A model generated the notes under the pieces. That model did no database searches. It had not been told where the DNA came from and worked only from the letters and a program-made list of their open reading frames with translations. From the NCBI GenBank assembly GCA_022402445.1, contig JAKRSF010000010.1:62001-126000 (forward strand): DNA of 64,000 bases. The letters are read 5' to 3'. Shown in pieces: positions 8,813 through 17,428 of this stretch. The stretch is from Cyanobacteriota bacterium (lineage in GTDB: Bacteria > Cyanobacteriota > Cyanobacteriia > CACIAM-69d). Within the stretch, counting starts at the first letter, position 1; each line of letters starts with the position of its first letter. The translations under genes were made by a program, and so were the position numbers.

Positions 8813-9895
8813 CTACCCCTCGAAGGGCAGGCCGAACACCTCGCAGAAGGTTTTTTCCACCTTGTAGCCCGAGTCGATCGTTTCCAGGGGATCCTTGCGG
8901 AGCCGGTGGCGCAGGCACAGGACAATCACCCGGCGGATATCGTCCACCGTGACCTCCGTGCGACCTTCCAGGGCCGCCAGGGCTTTCGCGGCGCGGTTGG
9001 TGACGATATCCCCCCGCAGGCCGTCCACATCCAGCTCGGCGCACACCTGGGAAATCTTCACCCGCAATTCATAGGCCAGCTCCACCGACGGCAGCAGATC
9101 CCGCGCCTGGACGAGCTTCGCCTGGAGGGCCGTCTGGGATTCCGTGAATTTACCGAGATAGCTTTGGGGATCCGCATCGAAGGTGCTGCGCTCTTCGACG
9201 ATTTGCACCCGCAGGGCGGGCTCTTTGACCGTGCGGATTTCCGCGTGCATCCCGAAGCGATCGAGCAGTTGGGGCCGCAGTTCCCCCTCTTCGGGGTTGC
9301 CGGAGCCCACGAGGACAAAACGGGCGGGGTGGCGGATCGAAATGCCCTCCCGCTCAACGGTGTTCCAACCGGAGGCGGCGGAATCTAGCAGCACATCCAC
9401 GAGGTGGTCATCGAGGAGGTTGACCTCATCCACGTAGAGAATGCCGCGATTGGCCTTGGCGAGCAGGCCCGGTTCAAAGGCTTTGACCCCTTCGGCGAGG
9501 GCTTTTTCGATGTCGATGGTGCCGCAGACGCGATCTTCCGTTGCGCCGAGGGGCAGATCGACCATTTGCACTTTTTTGTAGGCGACGGGTAGGGTTTCGC
9601 CATTGGCGGCGCGATCGCGGACCTCATCGCTCATCAGTTCCGGGTCGTTGGGATCGCTGCTGAAGGGGTCATCGGCCACCACGGGCACCTCCGGCAGCAG
9701 GTCCGCCAGGGCGCGGATGGTGGTGGATTTGCCGGTGCCGCGATCGCCCATGATCATCACCCCGCCAATTTTGGGGTCAATGACATTGAGCATCAGGGCC
9801 AGTTTCATTTCCTCCTGGCCGACGATCGCGGTGAAGGGGAAGACGGCCCGACGGGCTTTGGCGGTTTCGGCGGCGGTAGCGACGGCAGTAGTCAC
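8813..9895 (-). CDS. chlI: Magnesium chelatase subunit I (AAA+ ATPase)
   Basis: 360 residues, the usual length. ChlI with ChlD forms the ATPase complex that powers ChlH insertion of Mg2+ into protoporphyrin IX, the first committed step of chlorophyll synthesis. Visible motifs are Walker A (GDRGTGKST, residues 50-58), Walker B ([10 protein letters not shown], about 149-158), the ChlI-specific insert before it, and the sensor/arginine finger region ([20 protein letters not shown]). The N-terminal region [16 protein letters not shown] is canonical. No chlD lies in the window. chlH is 10 kb away on the same strand. Transcription is monocistronic by layout, with the neighbour upstream starting 125 bp away. 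Confidence 0.97.
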   Translation of the reverse strand: MTTAVATAAETAKARRAVFPFTAIVGQEEMKLALMLNVIDPKIGGVMIMGDRGTGKSTTIRALADLLPEVPVVADDPFSSDPNDPELMSDEVRDRAANGETLPVAYKKVQMVDLPLGATEDRVCGTIDIEKALAEGVKAFEPGLLAKANRGILYVDEVNLLDDHLVDVLLDSAASGWNTVEREGISIRHPARFVLVGSGNPEEGELRPQLLDRFGMHAEIRTVKEPALRVQIVEERSTFDADPQSYLGKFTESQTALQAKLVQARDLLPSVELAYELRVKISQVCAELDVDGLRGDIVTNRAAKALAALEGRTEVTVDDIRRVIVLCLRHRLRKDPLETIDSGYKVEKTFCEVFGLPFEG

Positions 9896-10020
9896 GGCGA
9901 GTTTAGGGAAATGCTAAAGGGTGGATAGGGAAGCGGATGATGTTATCGGCGCGATCGCGATCGTAAGGTGCAACCGGTGGGCGGGGCGAAAAAACGCCGT
10001 CCTCCATTCTGCCATAGCCC

Positions 10021-10653
10021 CTAGGCTAATCGTTCGAGGGCGAGGCGCGATCGCAGCTTCAAGGCCCGTTCTGGATCGCTTTCCGCCAGCCGTTGCAGAT
10101 GTTCCAGGGCGCGATCGCGCAGGGCCGGTTGCTCAGCCCCTTCCGTGGCGGCCAGGTTTTCCAGGGCCACGATCGCCCCATAGCGCACCACCCATTCCAC
10201 ATCCCCAAGGCACTGCTCCAAAACCCCCAAGGCCCGAGCTTGCCCCGCGATCGCCGCAGAACGATCCAGCCGCTCCCAGCGCAGGAACCCCAACCCCTTC
10301 ACCGCCGCGCGGCGCACACTGGGGGCAAAATCCGTCTCCGCCGCCGCCAGCAAAATTTCCAGGGCGCGCGGATCCCCAATCTGCGACAGCGCCCGCAAGG
10401 CCCACGATCGCGCCGTGTAGTTATAGCCATCGAGGCGATCGAGCATCGGCTGCACCGCCACCTCCCCCAACTGCACCAGCCCCTCCACGGCGGCCACGGC
10501 AGCGCCGGGATTGTTATAGCCCAGGGCCGCCATCAACGGGCCAATGGCCTCCGGGTCACGGCGGGCAGCGAGGGCGCGCACGGCCCCCACCAGATCGGCG
10601 GCGGAGGTGGCGCGATCAACCGCCGCAATGGCATCGCGGGTTTCCGGGTGCAT
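10021..10653 (-). CDS. cpcF: HEAT-repeat phycobilin lyase subunit, CpcF-like
   Basis: 210 residues composed of HEAT-like helical repeats (PEAIGPLMAALGYNNPGAAV, PMLDRLDGYNYTARSWALRALSQIGDPRAL, TDFAPSVRRAAVKGLGFLRW). This pattern closely matches CpcF, the partner of CpcE in attaching phycocyanobilin to the alpha subunit of phycocyanin. CpcE and the cpc structural genes are not in the window, so the partner must be elsewhere. Related lyases (PecF, MpeU and others) share the fold, so the exact substrate is inferred. There is no signal peptide, consistent with a cytosolic enzyme. Confidence 0.75.
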   Translation of the reverse strand: MHPETRDAIAAVDRATSAADLVGAVRALAARRDPEAIGPLMAALGYNNPGAAVAAVEGLVQLGEVAVQPMLDRLDGYNYTARSWALRALSQIGDPRALEILLAAAETDFAPSVRRAAVKGLGFLRWERLDRSAAIAGQARALGVLEQCLGDVEWVVRYGAIVALENLAATEGAEQPALRDRALEHLQRLAESDPERALKLRSRLALERLA

Positions 10654-10820
10654 GGGGAACGGGGATAAAAGAAAGGGACAGGGAGAAAAAAGAAATCAAT
10701 CCGGGGGGATTTGCCTATGCAGTTTATCGGCTCGGGGGCGCTTTGGGGACGGGTTTGGGCGATCGCGGCCCTTTCCCAAAAACGGGCAATTTGCCGTCTG
10801 GGGATGACAAATCTTTACCC

Positions 10821-10905
10821 CTCGGTTACCATGACGGTGGTGTGTGAGGAGCGAACCAGTTAGGACGCCGAGACGAAACACGGACAGTCGTCGGCGTCCT
10901 TTCTG
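10821..10905 (+). ncRNA. Yfr2 family small RNA (Cyano-1 type)
   Basis: The stretch has the layout I recall for Yfr2: a first stem (GGTT 10824-10827 with AACC 10854-10857, inner ACC/GGT), a single-stranded GTGTGAGGAG at 10842-10851, then a perfect 10-bp hairpin (AGGACGCCGA 10862-10871, TCGGCGTCCT 10891-10900) with GAAACA in its loop and a short U-rich tail. The GTGTGAGGAG motif is the exact complement of the conserved CUCCUCACAC of Yfr1, a known feature of this family. Yfr2 RNAs are abundant trans-acting RNAs of poorly known targets. The 5' end is approximate. No protein-coding frame explains this region. Confidence 0.8.
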
Positions 10906-10993
10906 ATGTCAAGATTTATTTTTGCTTGGGCCGTTTTGAGTCCCTGAACTTTCACAATCCTCGGGCGATGCCCCCAAACGCTCCATCAACGTT

Positions 10994-11872
10994 TCAAAGG
11001 AGCAGGGTGGTGATCGCGTGGGCCACACCGCAGGCTTCCACATCCGGGGCCACCCACTGGGCGATCGCTTTCACTGGATCCGGGGCATCTCCCATGGCGA
11101 CGCCGAGGCCCGCGTAGGTGATGGCTTCAAAATCGTTGAAATTGTCCCCCACGAACATGACCTGATCCGCCGTCAGGCCCAGGACATTTTCCGCCAGGTA
11201 GCGGACCCCGTGGCCCTTGTGGGCGTTGGGGTGGGCCGCTTCGATGAACCAGGCGTTTGATCGGGTTAAGTAAACGGGGCGATCGCGGAATTGCGCCTCC
11301 ACCTGGGGCCAAAGCTCAGCGATCTCGTCCGGGTTTGGGCTCAGGGCCAGAAGTTTAGTGACGCTGGGTTCGCGATCGATGAGGGGGCGCAAATCGCCAA
11401 TGACCTCCGGCTGGACGCGGGTCCGTTCCGCATAGCGGCGGCTGCCGGGGGTCAGTTCCCGCACGTAGAGCCGATCGCCGTCATAGGCATGGACCGACAG
11501 GCGATCGCGCCACTGGGGCTGCTCATAAAGATCCAACAAATCCAGGGCCACCTGGCGATCGATCCGCAGGTCCAAATGGGTCCGATCCGCCTCAGGACAA
11601 TGGATCAGCGCCCCTTGGTAGGCCACCAGGGGCAGGGTTGCGCCGATGGTTTTCTGGAAGCGCAGGGCGGAGCGGTACATGCGTCCCGTGGCGATCGCCA
11701 CCTGCACCCCCCGATCTTGGACCGCCGCGATCGCCTCTAGGGTCGGGGGCGCAATTTCATTAGACGCGCCGCACAGGGTGCCATCAATATCCAGCACCAG
11801 CAGGGCGATCGCCGACGCCTTTGCCGCCACATCGGCGCTTGGGGTGGGGAACTCAGGGACAGCCATAGCCAT
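10994..11872 (-). CDS. Cof-type HAD hydrolase
   Basis: 292 residues. HAD motif I is LVLDIDGTLCG near residues 25-35 (nucleophile and acid Asp pair), motif II lies in VAIATGR, and the C-terminal motif is MFVGDNFNDFEAITYAGLGVAMGDAP. The long central cap with HPNAHKGHGVRYLAE places it in the HAD-IIB (Cof) subfamily, which dephosphorylates sugar phosphates and nucleotide-like compounds with broad specificity. No substrate can be named. It is a cytosolic enzyme on its own, with the Yfr2 RNA gene about 90 bp past its 3' end on the other strand. Confidence 0.9.
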   Translation of the reverse strand: MAMAVPEFPTPSADVAAKASAIALLVLDIDGTLCGASNEIAPPTLEAIAAVQDRGVQVAIATGRMYRSALRFQKTIGATLPLVAYQGALIHCPEADRTHLDLRIDRQVALDLLDLYEQPQWRDRLSVHAYDGDRLYVRELTPGSRRYAERTRVQPEVIGDLRPLIDREPSVTKLLALSPNPDEIAELWPQVEAQFRDRPVYLTRSNAWFIEAAHPNAHKGHGVRYLAENVLGLTADQVMFVGDNFNDFEAITYAGLGVAMGDAPDPVKAIAQWVAPDVEACGVAHAITTLLL

Positions 11873-11939
11873 GGGAACGTCCTCGGGCGATCGTCACCCG
11901 ACGCAGGTGTGCCCCATCATCCCACACCCCCTTGGGGGC

Positions 11940-12185
11940 CTAGTCGCAATCGCCCGCCGAACGGCCAATGCCCAACTGATCGCGCGATCGCCGCAGCCGC
12001 TCCCAGAGCCCCTCGATCGCCGCGATCGACTCCTCCGGCGACAGTTTGCCATTGCCCTCCAACGCGCAGATGTAGCCCACACTCTGGGCAAACTCCTGCA
12101 AATTCGCATCGAACACCAGGTGGCTCGGCGTAAAGGTCCCGCGATAGGAACTGCGCGGATACAAAAACTCCAGACGGTTAGCCAT
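11940..12185 (-). CDS. Small conserved cyanobacterial protein (DUF7219-like)
   Basis: 81 residues from ATG 12183-12185, with a strong AGGAGG at 12194-12199 fixing the start. The pattern EFLYPRSSYRGTFTP, then LVFDANLQEFAQSVGYIC, then GKLSPEESIAAIEGLWERLR is a small soluble domain conserved across cyanobacteria; I believe it is the family called DUF7219, but that label comes from memory. It has no membrane segment and no catalytic motif. Function unknown. A longer open frame overlaps the start from upstream but carries no conserved region. Confidence 0.75.
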   Translation of the reverse strand: MANRLEFLYPRSSYRGTFTPSHLVFDANLQEFAQSVGYICALEGNGKLSPEESIAAIEGLWERLRRSRDQLGIGRSAGDCD

Positions 12186-12193
12186 GGCACGAT

Positions 12194-12199
12194 CCTCCT
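12194..12199 (-). promoter_or_regulatory. Strong ribosome-binding site deciding the 81-aa protein start
   Basis: AGGAGG on the minus strand, 8 bases before the ATG at 12185. Confidence 0.7.
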
Positions 12200-12415
12200 G
12201 TGGATTCGATGGTGGTGGTCTTGGCAAATGGATGGGACTGGTCAGCCGCAAACCCGATGGCTGCGCTGCCCAGTCCCGTGGGTTCCCCTTTGAAGTACGT
12301 CAACGGCCCCGTGGGGGCGATCGCTACGCCGCCCCCCACAGCACTCCCGAGGGTGTGCCCTGAATAGGGGGACGGTCTCACCGTGAAGGTCGGTGATTTT
12401 TATCTTAGCGAATAT

Positions 12416-12445
12416 CTTAGTTGGATTTTAACCAAACCTTAACCA
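12416..12445 (+). promoter_or_regulatory. Pho-box-like direct repeats upstream of purC
   Basis: TTTAACCA (12427-12434), 3 bp, CTTAACCA (12438-12445) exactly fit the cyanobacterial Pho box pattern of 8-bp PyTTAAPyPy(T/A) repeats spaced by 3 bp, bound by the phosphate-response regulator SphR/PhoB. A degenerate third 8-mer, CTTAGTTG, sits in the same phase at 12416-12423. purC starts 129 bp downstream; the divergent 81-aa gene starts 231 bp away. Confidence 0.5.
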
Positions 12446-12574
12446 TGGTCGAGTCGCTGCGATCGCGATCGCGCAGGGGGCTAAAATCAGACGGGCCAAG
12501 CGCTCCCCTTGCGGAGTCCTGTGGCCTAGAAAACCACCCCATTTGCCCGTCTATCGCCCAGGGAATCGGCCACC

Positions 12575-13309
12575 ATGTCAGCACAGCCCGGAACCAAGCT
12601 TTACGAAGGCAAGGCTAAAATCCTGTACGCCACTGAAGATCCCGACATTTTGCTGGCGGTCTATAAGGATGATGCCACCGCCTTCAATGCCCAAAAGCGG
12701 GGCACGATCGCGGGGAAGGGGAGTATCAATTGCCTGATCTCGCGCTATTTATTTGAACAGCTTGAGGCGGTGGGGATTCCCACCCATTATCTCGACTGTC
12801 CTGAACCGGCCCAGATGCGGGTTAAGGCCCTGACGATTGTTCCGTTGGAGGTGATTGTCCGTAACCGGGCGGCGGGGAGTTTGTGCCAGCAGACGGGGCT
12901 GCCGTTGGGGGCGGTGCTGGATCCGCCGCTGGTGGAGTTTTGCTACAAGAATGATGATCTGGGGGATCCGCTGCTGACGGAGGGGCGGTTGCTGGCGATG
13001 GAGTTGGCGACGGCGGAGCAGGTGGCGGATATTACGGCCCTGGCGCGGGCGATTAATCGGGAGTTGACGGCTTTTTTTGACCGCTGCAATATCACCCTGG
13101 TGGATTTCAAGGTGGAGTTTGGCCGCGATCGCGATGGGCGCATTATTTTGGGCGATGAGATTAGCCCGGATACCTGTCGGCTGTGGGATAACGCGATCGC
13201 GGATCCGGATGGGCGGGTGCTGGATAAGGATCGCTTCCGCCGGGATCTCGGGGAGGTGGAGGCGGCCTATCAGCGGGTGCTGGAGGTGGTGACGGCGGCG
13301 GTGCAGTAG
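12575..13309 (+). CDS. purC: SAICAR synthetase
   Basis: 244 residues, standard length for PurC, which ligates aspartate to CAIR in purine biosynthesis (ATP-dependent). Seen: KLYEGKAKILY at the N-terminus (ATP-binding), MRVKALTIVPLEVIVRNRAAGSL, and the signature LVDFKVEFGR followed by ILGDEISPDTCRLWD. It is cytosolic. It converges on the lpxB end of the bamA-lpx block; in many cyanobacteria purC neighbours the omp85-lpx genes, so the linkage is conserved. A terminator-like hairpin follows. A possible Pho box lies upstream. Confidence 0.97.
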   Translation: MSAQPGTKLYEGKAKILYATEDPDILLAVYKDDATAFNAQKRGTIAGKGSINCLISRYLFEQLEAVGIPTHYLDCPEPAQMRVKALTIVPLEVIVRNRAAGSLCQQTGLPLGAVLDPPLVEFCYKNDDLGDPLLTEGRLLAMELATAEQVADITALARAINRELTAFFDRCNITLVDFKVEFGRDRDGRIILGDEISPDTCRLWDNAIADPDGRVLDKDRFRRDLGEVEAAYQRVLEVVTAAVQ

Positions 13310-13323
13310 GGCGAGAAAGGGAC

Positions 13324-13353
13324 GGCCATCTCACCATGGGGTGGCCTATTTTT
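13324..13353 (+). terminator. Terminator-like hairpin after purC
   Basis: GGCCATC (13324-13330) pairs with GGTGGCC (13340-13346) with one wobble, followed by TATTTTT. It overlaps the stop codon of the converging lpxB. Confidence 0.5.
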
Positions 13354-14635
13354 GGCGGGCGATGAGGGTTTCTAGGATGGTTTGGGCGGCGCGATCGCAG
13401 GCTCCCCCATCCCCGAGGGCGGCGCGCATTTGTTGATAGTCCGCGAGCATTTGCGATCGCGCGTCCGGCGTCAATAATTCCAAGGCGGCGGCGGCGATCG
13501 CCTCGGGGGTGGCCGCATCCTGCAAAAATTCCGGCACAATCTGCCGCATTTCCACCAAATTCGCGATCGACATGAAGGGAATCGAGAATTTGAGCACATG
13601 CTCCGCCACCCAAGCGGTCACGGCGCTGACCCGATAGACCACCACCTGCGGCACGTTTAATAATGCCGTTTCTAGGTTCACGGTGCCGGATTTCGCGATC
13701 GCCAGATCCGCCGCCGCCAAGCACAAAATCGACGGTTGCGCCTCCAACGCCTGGGGATCGCCCCCCGGATTCAATAAATCCTCCGGCCCCACCACCGTGG
13801 CCCGCAGGCCGAATTCCGCGATCGCCGCCTCCACCGCCGGACGGAACCGTTCAATGGACAGGGGGATCCAAAAGCGCACCGTGGGCCGTGCCGCCTGAAT
13901 TTGCTGCGCCGCCGCAAACATCACCGGCATCAAATATTTCAACTCCTGCGGACGCGATGCGGGCACCAGGGCGATCGCCAACTCCTGCACATCCATCCCC
14001 AGCCGCCGCCGCGCCGCCGACCGATCCGGAGCCGCCGCCAGCCGATCGATCAGCGGATGCCCCACCCAGGTCACCGCCGCCCCGCGCGCCTCGTAGTACT
14101 TCGCCTCCTGGGGGAAAATCGACAGGATCCGATCCACCAGCCCCGCGATTTGATTCGTGTTGCGATCGCCCAGGGACCACACCCATTCCTGGGGGGCAAT
14201 GTAATACCAAATCGGCAGATCCTTAAACGTCCGCCGCAAAAAGCCACCAATCCCCAGATTCGGCCCCAGATAATCCAGCAAAATCACCAAATCCGGCGGA
14301 TTTTGCCGTAAGTACGCCTTTGCCACCCGCTGCACCCGCCAGGTCGGCAGCAGGTAGGGCAGGGCTTCCCACAGGCCAATGGAGCCAATTTCGCTCGTAT
14401 CCGCCAGGACCGTCGCCCCCGCCGCCCCCATGCGCGGTCCCCCCAGGGCCACGATCTCCAGATCAATCCCCGCCGCCGCCGCCGATCGCCCCAGGGCCGC
14501 CACCAGCATCGCCCCCTGGAGATCCCCCGACACTTCCCCCGTACTCACAAAAATCCGAAACGATCGCCCCCTGGAATCCCTCGCGATCGCCCCGCCCCCT
14601 CCAGACCCATCTTGATCCCTAGTGGTCATCGCCAT
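13346..14635 (-). CDS. lpxB: Lipid-A-disaccharide synthase
   Basis: 429 residues, or 427 if the second ATG (14629) is used. LpxB joins UDP-diacylglucosamine and lipid X into the lipid A disaccharide at the inner face of the cytoplasmic membrane. Seen: FVSTGEVSGDLQGAMLV at the N-terminus, ALGGPRMGAAG, LLDYLGPN, YYIAPQEWVWS, VTWVGHPLIDRL and AKSGTVNLETALLNVPQVVVYR, all typical of family GT19. The start overlaps the end of lpxA by up to 17 bp, so the two genes are translationally coupled. It is last in the bamA-lpxC-fabZ-lpxA-lpxB series. Confidence 0.96.
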   Translation of the reverse strand: MAMTTRDQDGSGGGGAIARDSRGRSFRIFVSTGEVSGDLQGAMLVAALGRSAAAAGIDLEIVALGGPRMGAAGATVLADTSEIGSIGLWEALPYLLPTWRVQRVAKAYLRQNPPDLVILLDYLGPNLGIGGFLRRTFKDLPIWYYIAPQEWVWSLGDRNTNQIAGLVDRILSIFPQEAKYYEARGAAVTWVGHPLIDRLAAAPDRSAARRRLGMDVQELAIALVPASRPQELKYLMPVMFAAAQQIQAARPTVRFWIPLSIERFRPAVEAAIAEFGLRATVVGPEDLLNPGGDPQALEAQPSILCLAAADLAIAKSGTVNLETALLNVPQVVVYRVSAVTAWVAEHVLKFSIPFMSIANLVEMRQIVPEFLQDAATPEAIAAAALELLTPDARSQMLADYQQMRAALGDGGACDRAAQTILETLIARQK

Positions 14636-15479
14636 GGGGGTGAACTCCCTCGATCGAACCGTGGCCGCGCATGGGCCGTTTCCCCGGAATCAAACCCCGC
14701 CGACCGGGCAGGAGCGATCGCCGCAAAAACAGCCGCAAATGCTGCAACGGCTCACTATCCGGCAGCAGATCCAACTCATCAAGCGCCCGATCCAGCGTCA
14801 GCCCCGAGCGGTACAAAATCCGAAACGCCTTCTTCAGCGTCGCCACCGCCTGCCCCTGGTCGATCGCCTCTAGGCCCGCCCGCCGCAGCCCCACCCGATT
14901 GAGCGATCGCACCCGCGCCGGATTCCCCTCCACCAAACAAAAGGGCGGCACATCGCGATCGATCCGGCTCATGCCCCCCACCATCGACAGGCGGCCAATG
15001 CGCACAAACTGATGGACCCCCAACACCCCCCCAATCGTCGCCCGCGACTCCACATGCACATGGCCCGCCAGCGCCACCCCATTGGCCACAATCACCCCAT
15101 CCTCCACCGTGCAATTGTGGGCCACATGGACATAGGCCATCAGCAAATTGCCATTGCCGATCGCCGTCACCTCGTCCGCCCGCGTCGCCCGGTTCACCGT
15201 CACATATTCCCGCAGGCGATTATCATTGCCAATGCGCACCAAACTAACGGAGCCGTCGTACTTTAAATCCTGGGGTTCCTGGCCGATCGCCACCCCCGGA
15301 AACAGTTGATTGCGCTCCCCAATTTCCGTCCACCCTTCGATTACCGCATGGGCTCCCACCGTCGTGCCCGCCCCAATCCGCACCCGATCACCAATGACCG
15401 CATAGGGACCGACGCGAACGGAGGGGTGCAACTGAGCGCCGGGTGCGATCACGGCCGTGGGATGGATTAACGCTTGCAT
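14619..15479 (-). CDS. lpxA: UDP-GlcNAc acyltransferase
   Basis: 286 residues, close to family length. LpxA adds the first hydroxyacyl chain to UDP-GlcNAc in lipid A synthesis. The left-handed beta-helix hexapeptides are evident (IHPTAVIAPGAQLHPSVRVGPYAVIG, and later VIVANGVALAGHVHVES). The catalytic histidine lies in YVHVAHNC and the substrate loop is QFVRIGRLSMVGG. The tail after about residue 255 is basic and longer than usual (RRSLLPGRRGLIPGKRP). It overlaps lpxB downstream and lies 63 bp after fabZ. Confidence 0.96.
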   Translation of the reverse strand: MQALIHPTAVIAPGAQLHPSVRVGPYAVIGDRVRIGAGTTVGAHAVIEGWTEIGERNQLFPGVAIGQEPQDLKYDGSVSLVRIGNDNRLREYVTVNRATRADEVTAIGNGNLLMAYVHVAHNCTVEDGVIVANGVALAGHVHVESRATIGGVLGVHQFVRIGRLSMVGGMSRIDRDVPPFCLVEGNPARVRSLNRVGLRRAGLEAIDQGQAVATLKKAFRILYRSGLTLDRALDELDLLPDSEPLQHLRLFLRRSLLPGRRGLIPGKRPMRGHGSIEGVHPHGDDH

Positions 15480-15542
15480 GACAATGGCGATCGGGCGGCG
15501 GTGCGCTCCCTGTAACGATTTATGAAGATCCGACGGTCGCCC

Positions 15543-16085
15543 TTAGTCTACCAGCGAGAACATCAGTTCACCTTCGCACGCCAATTGTCCTTCCACCTCG
15601 GCCCTGCCGAACATTTTTCCAAACCGTTTGCGCTTCACCCACAGCAGTTCGACGGTCATGATCAGTTGGTCGCCGGGGACGACGGGGCGACGGAAGCGCA
15701 CCTTATCAATGCCGCCAAACATGAAGAGGCCGCTGCCCGGTTCGTCCTGCATTTGGGTGAGGACGACGCCGCCGACCTGGGCCATGGCTTCAACGATGAG
15801 CACGCCGGGCATGATGGGCCGTCCGGGGAAGTGTCCTTGGAAGTGGGGTTCGTTGAAGGTGACGTTTTTGATGCCGGTGGCCTGTTTGCCGGGGATGTAA
15901 TCGACGATGCGATCGACGAGGGCGAAGGGGTAGCGGTGGGGCAGGAGGGCGTGGATTTCTTCAACCGAGAGCGATCGCGGTGCGTCGGTGCCCTCGTGGG
16001 GGGGGGCGCTGCCCTGGCCATTCGCCGGGGTGTGGGACGCTTCTGGTTCTGCGGCGGCGGACGGGGGTGCGGACAGCGTAGACAT
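15543..16085 (-). CDS. fabZ: 3-hydroxyacyl-ACP dehydratase
   Basis: 180 residues. FabZ dehydrates beta-hydroxyacyl-ACP in fatty acid synthesis and competes with LpxA for the same ACP substrate, which is why the genes sit together. The hot-dog fold signature is complete: [43 protein letters not shown] (catalytic His in PHFQGHF, Glu in IVEAMAQ), and [12 protein letters not shown]. The first 40 residues form a Pro/Ala/Glu-rich extension not needed for catalysis, so the true start could be further in, though no better ATG is visible. Confidence 0.95.
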   Translation of the reverse strand: MSTLSAPPSAAAEPEASHTPANGQGSAPPHEGTDAPRSLSVEEIHALLPHRYPFALVDRIVDYIPGKQATGIKNVTFNEPHFQGHFPGRPIMPGVLIVEAMAQVGGVVLTQMQDEPGSGLFMFGGIDKVRFRRPVVPGDQLIMTVELLWVKRKRFGKMFGRAEVEGQLACEGELMFSLVD

Positions 16086-16142
16086 TTGGATGGTAGGGGT
16101 TTGGAGGACGGGCGACGGGAGGACTGCGGTGTGTGAAAACCC

Positions 16143-17069
16143 TCAACTCTGCGCGGCTGGAACCAATGGCGATCGCGCGGCAAGCTTCTGGGCTAGCTGG
16201 CCGTGGAGACGGTGGCTGGCTCGGTAGGCGAGATAGTGGGCGGTGGGAATGGTTCCCAACAGGCTCAGGTCGCCAACTAAGTCTAAGATTTTATGACGCA
16301 CCGGTTCATTTGCAAATCGAAGGGGGGGGTTGAGCCAGCGATCGCCGTCGCAGACGAGGGCGTTGTCGAGGCTGCCCCCTTGAATGAGGCCGTTGCGGCG
16401 CAGGTGTTCGATCTGGTGGGCGAGGCCGAAGGTGCGGGCGGGGGCGATCGCCCTCTGGAAGGTTTCTGGTGCTGGTTTTTCTTCGGTGCTTGGGGCTTGG
16501 AAGTGGCCGCCCGGTGGTGCCCAGCTATGCCACTGGTTGCCGATCGCGGCGTCGGTGAAGTCGATGCCGTAGCTGAAGCGCAGACTTTCTGAGGGGAGGG
16601 CGGCTACGAAGGCGTCTCCCTGCCGTACCCAGATCGGTTCGGTGACGGGGGCGATCGCTTCGTTTAATTCGTCTAATTGGCCCGATTCGTTGGTGGGTGG
16701 TTCCAAAGGGGTGAGGCCCGCCGCCGCGATCGCCTCCACCCAGGGCAGGGCCGACCCATCCAGCAGGGGCACCTCCGGCCCATCAATTTCAAGGCGCACC
16801 GCCCCGACGGCACAGCCGACTAGGGCCGCCAGCAGATGTTCCACCGTCCGCACCCGCGCCGTGGGGGATGCGGCCAGTTCCGTAGACAGATCCACGCCTT
16901 CTTGGACTGCCCTCAGGTGAGCCGCGATCGCGGGATCGCCCTCCAAATCCGTCCGCACAAAATAACGACCGCGCTGAAGACTAAACTCCGGCACCAGCCG
17001 CACCGTGGCCCGCTGCCCACTATGGAGTCCAATGCCCGATCGCGCGATCGGCCTCGCCAACGTATACAT
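16143..17069 (-). CDS. lpxC: UDP-3-O-acyl-N-acetylglucosamine deacetylase
   Basis: 308 residues from [18 protein letters not shown] (ATG 17067-17069), which aligns with the family N-terminus; an upstream ATG at 17117 adds 16 unrelated residues. LpxC is the zinc-dependent committed step of lipid A synthesis. Zinc-site and catalytic motifs are visible: [18 protein letters not shown], and [15 protein letters not shown] with the Asp/His residues expected. The C-terminus carries [11 protein letters not shown]-like helix sequence. Downstream genes follow at short spacing, so an operon is likely. Upstream of it sits a dispersed repeat. Confidence 0.95.
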   Translation of the reverse strand: MYTLARPIARSGIGLHSGQRATVRLVPEFSLQRGRYFVRTDLEGDPAIAAHLRAVQEGVDLSTELAASPTARVRTVEHLLAALVGCAVGAVRLEIDGPEVPLLDGSALPWVEAIAAAGLTPLEPPTNESGQLDELNEAIAPVTEPIWVRQGDAFVAALPSESLRFSYGIDFTDAAIGNQWHSWAPPGGHFQAPSTEEKPAPETFQRAIAPARTFGLAHQIEHLRRNGLIQGGSLDNALVCDGDRWLNPPLRFANEPVRHKILDLVGDLSLLGTIPTAHYLAYRASHRLHGQLAQKLAARSPLVPAAQS

Positions 17070-17160
17070 CAACCCAAAACCCCAAGACGCAAACGCACAG
17101 GTCCGCTCTTCAATCAACCCTTTGGCACAAGGAACTTAGGGCGTGTCATCATGTCCGTCA

Positions 17161-17319
17161 CCGTAGGGGTTGGGTCTCCCAACCCTTGCCTCACCGACCA
17201 CCCCAAACCCGTTCAATCTTGGGTCTCCCAACCCTCCCCTCACCGACCACCCCAAACCCTTTCAAGCTTGGGACGATCAATGTTGGTGGGGGCTGGGCGG
17301 GGAAACCCCGCCCCTACGG
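17161..17319 (+). repeat. Dispersed two-hairpin repeat, copy 1, with internal 49-bp duplication
   Basis: It begins CCGTAGGGG and ends CCCCTACGG, perfect terminal inverted repeats. The left end folds as TTGGGTCTCCCAA, the right end as GGGCGGGGAAACCCCGCCC. The left module is tandemly duplicated: 17170-17218 and 17219-17267 are near-identical 49-bp units. Copies 2 and 3 lie at 30135-30254 and 53918-54027. It separates lpxC from bamA. It has the form of a non-autonomous, MITE- or REP-like element. Confidence 0.85.
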
Positions 17320-17428
17320 ATAATTGGTTGAGAGACCGGAAATATAAGGGTTCTATGCCATTTTGACGACATTCCCTAAAGCCCCCTGGGTACAAGTAAG
17401 CACTTCGGAGGGTTTTTAAGCGCACCCC

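Larger units (their letters stand above)
12186..12574. other. Divergent promoter region before purC
   Basis: A 389-bp gap between a minus-strand small gene and purC. It holds a run of CTTAG and TTAACC direct repeats (12404-12445, entered separately) in an otherwise GC-rich spacer. A minus-strand 67-codon open frame (12178-12381) has no recognisable product. Confidence 0.5.

Noticed and set aside
12178-12381. Minus-strand 67-codon frame overlapping the small gene start
   Set aside because: It has no recognised domain and overlaps a gene with a strong ribosome-binding site in another frame.
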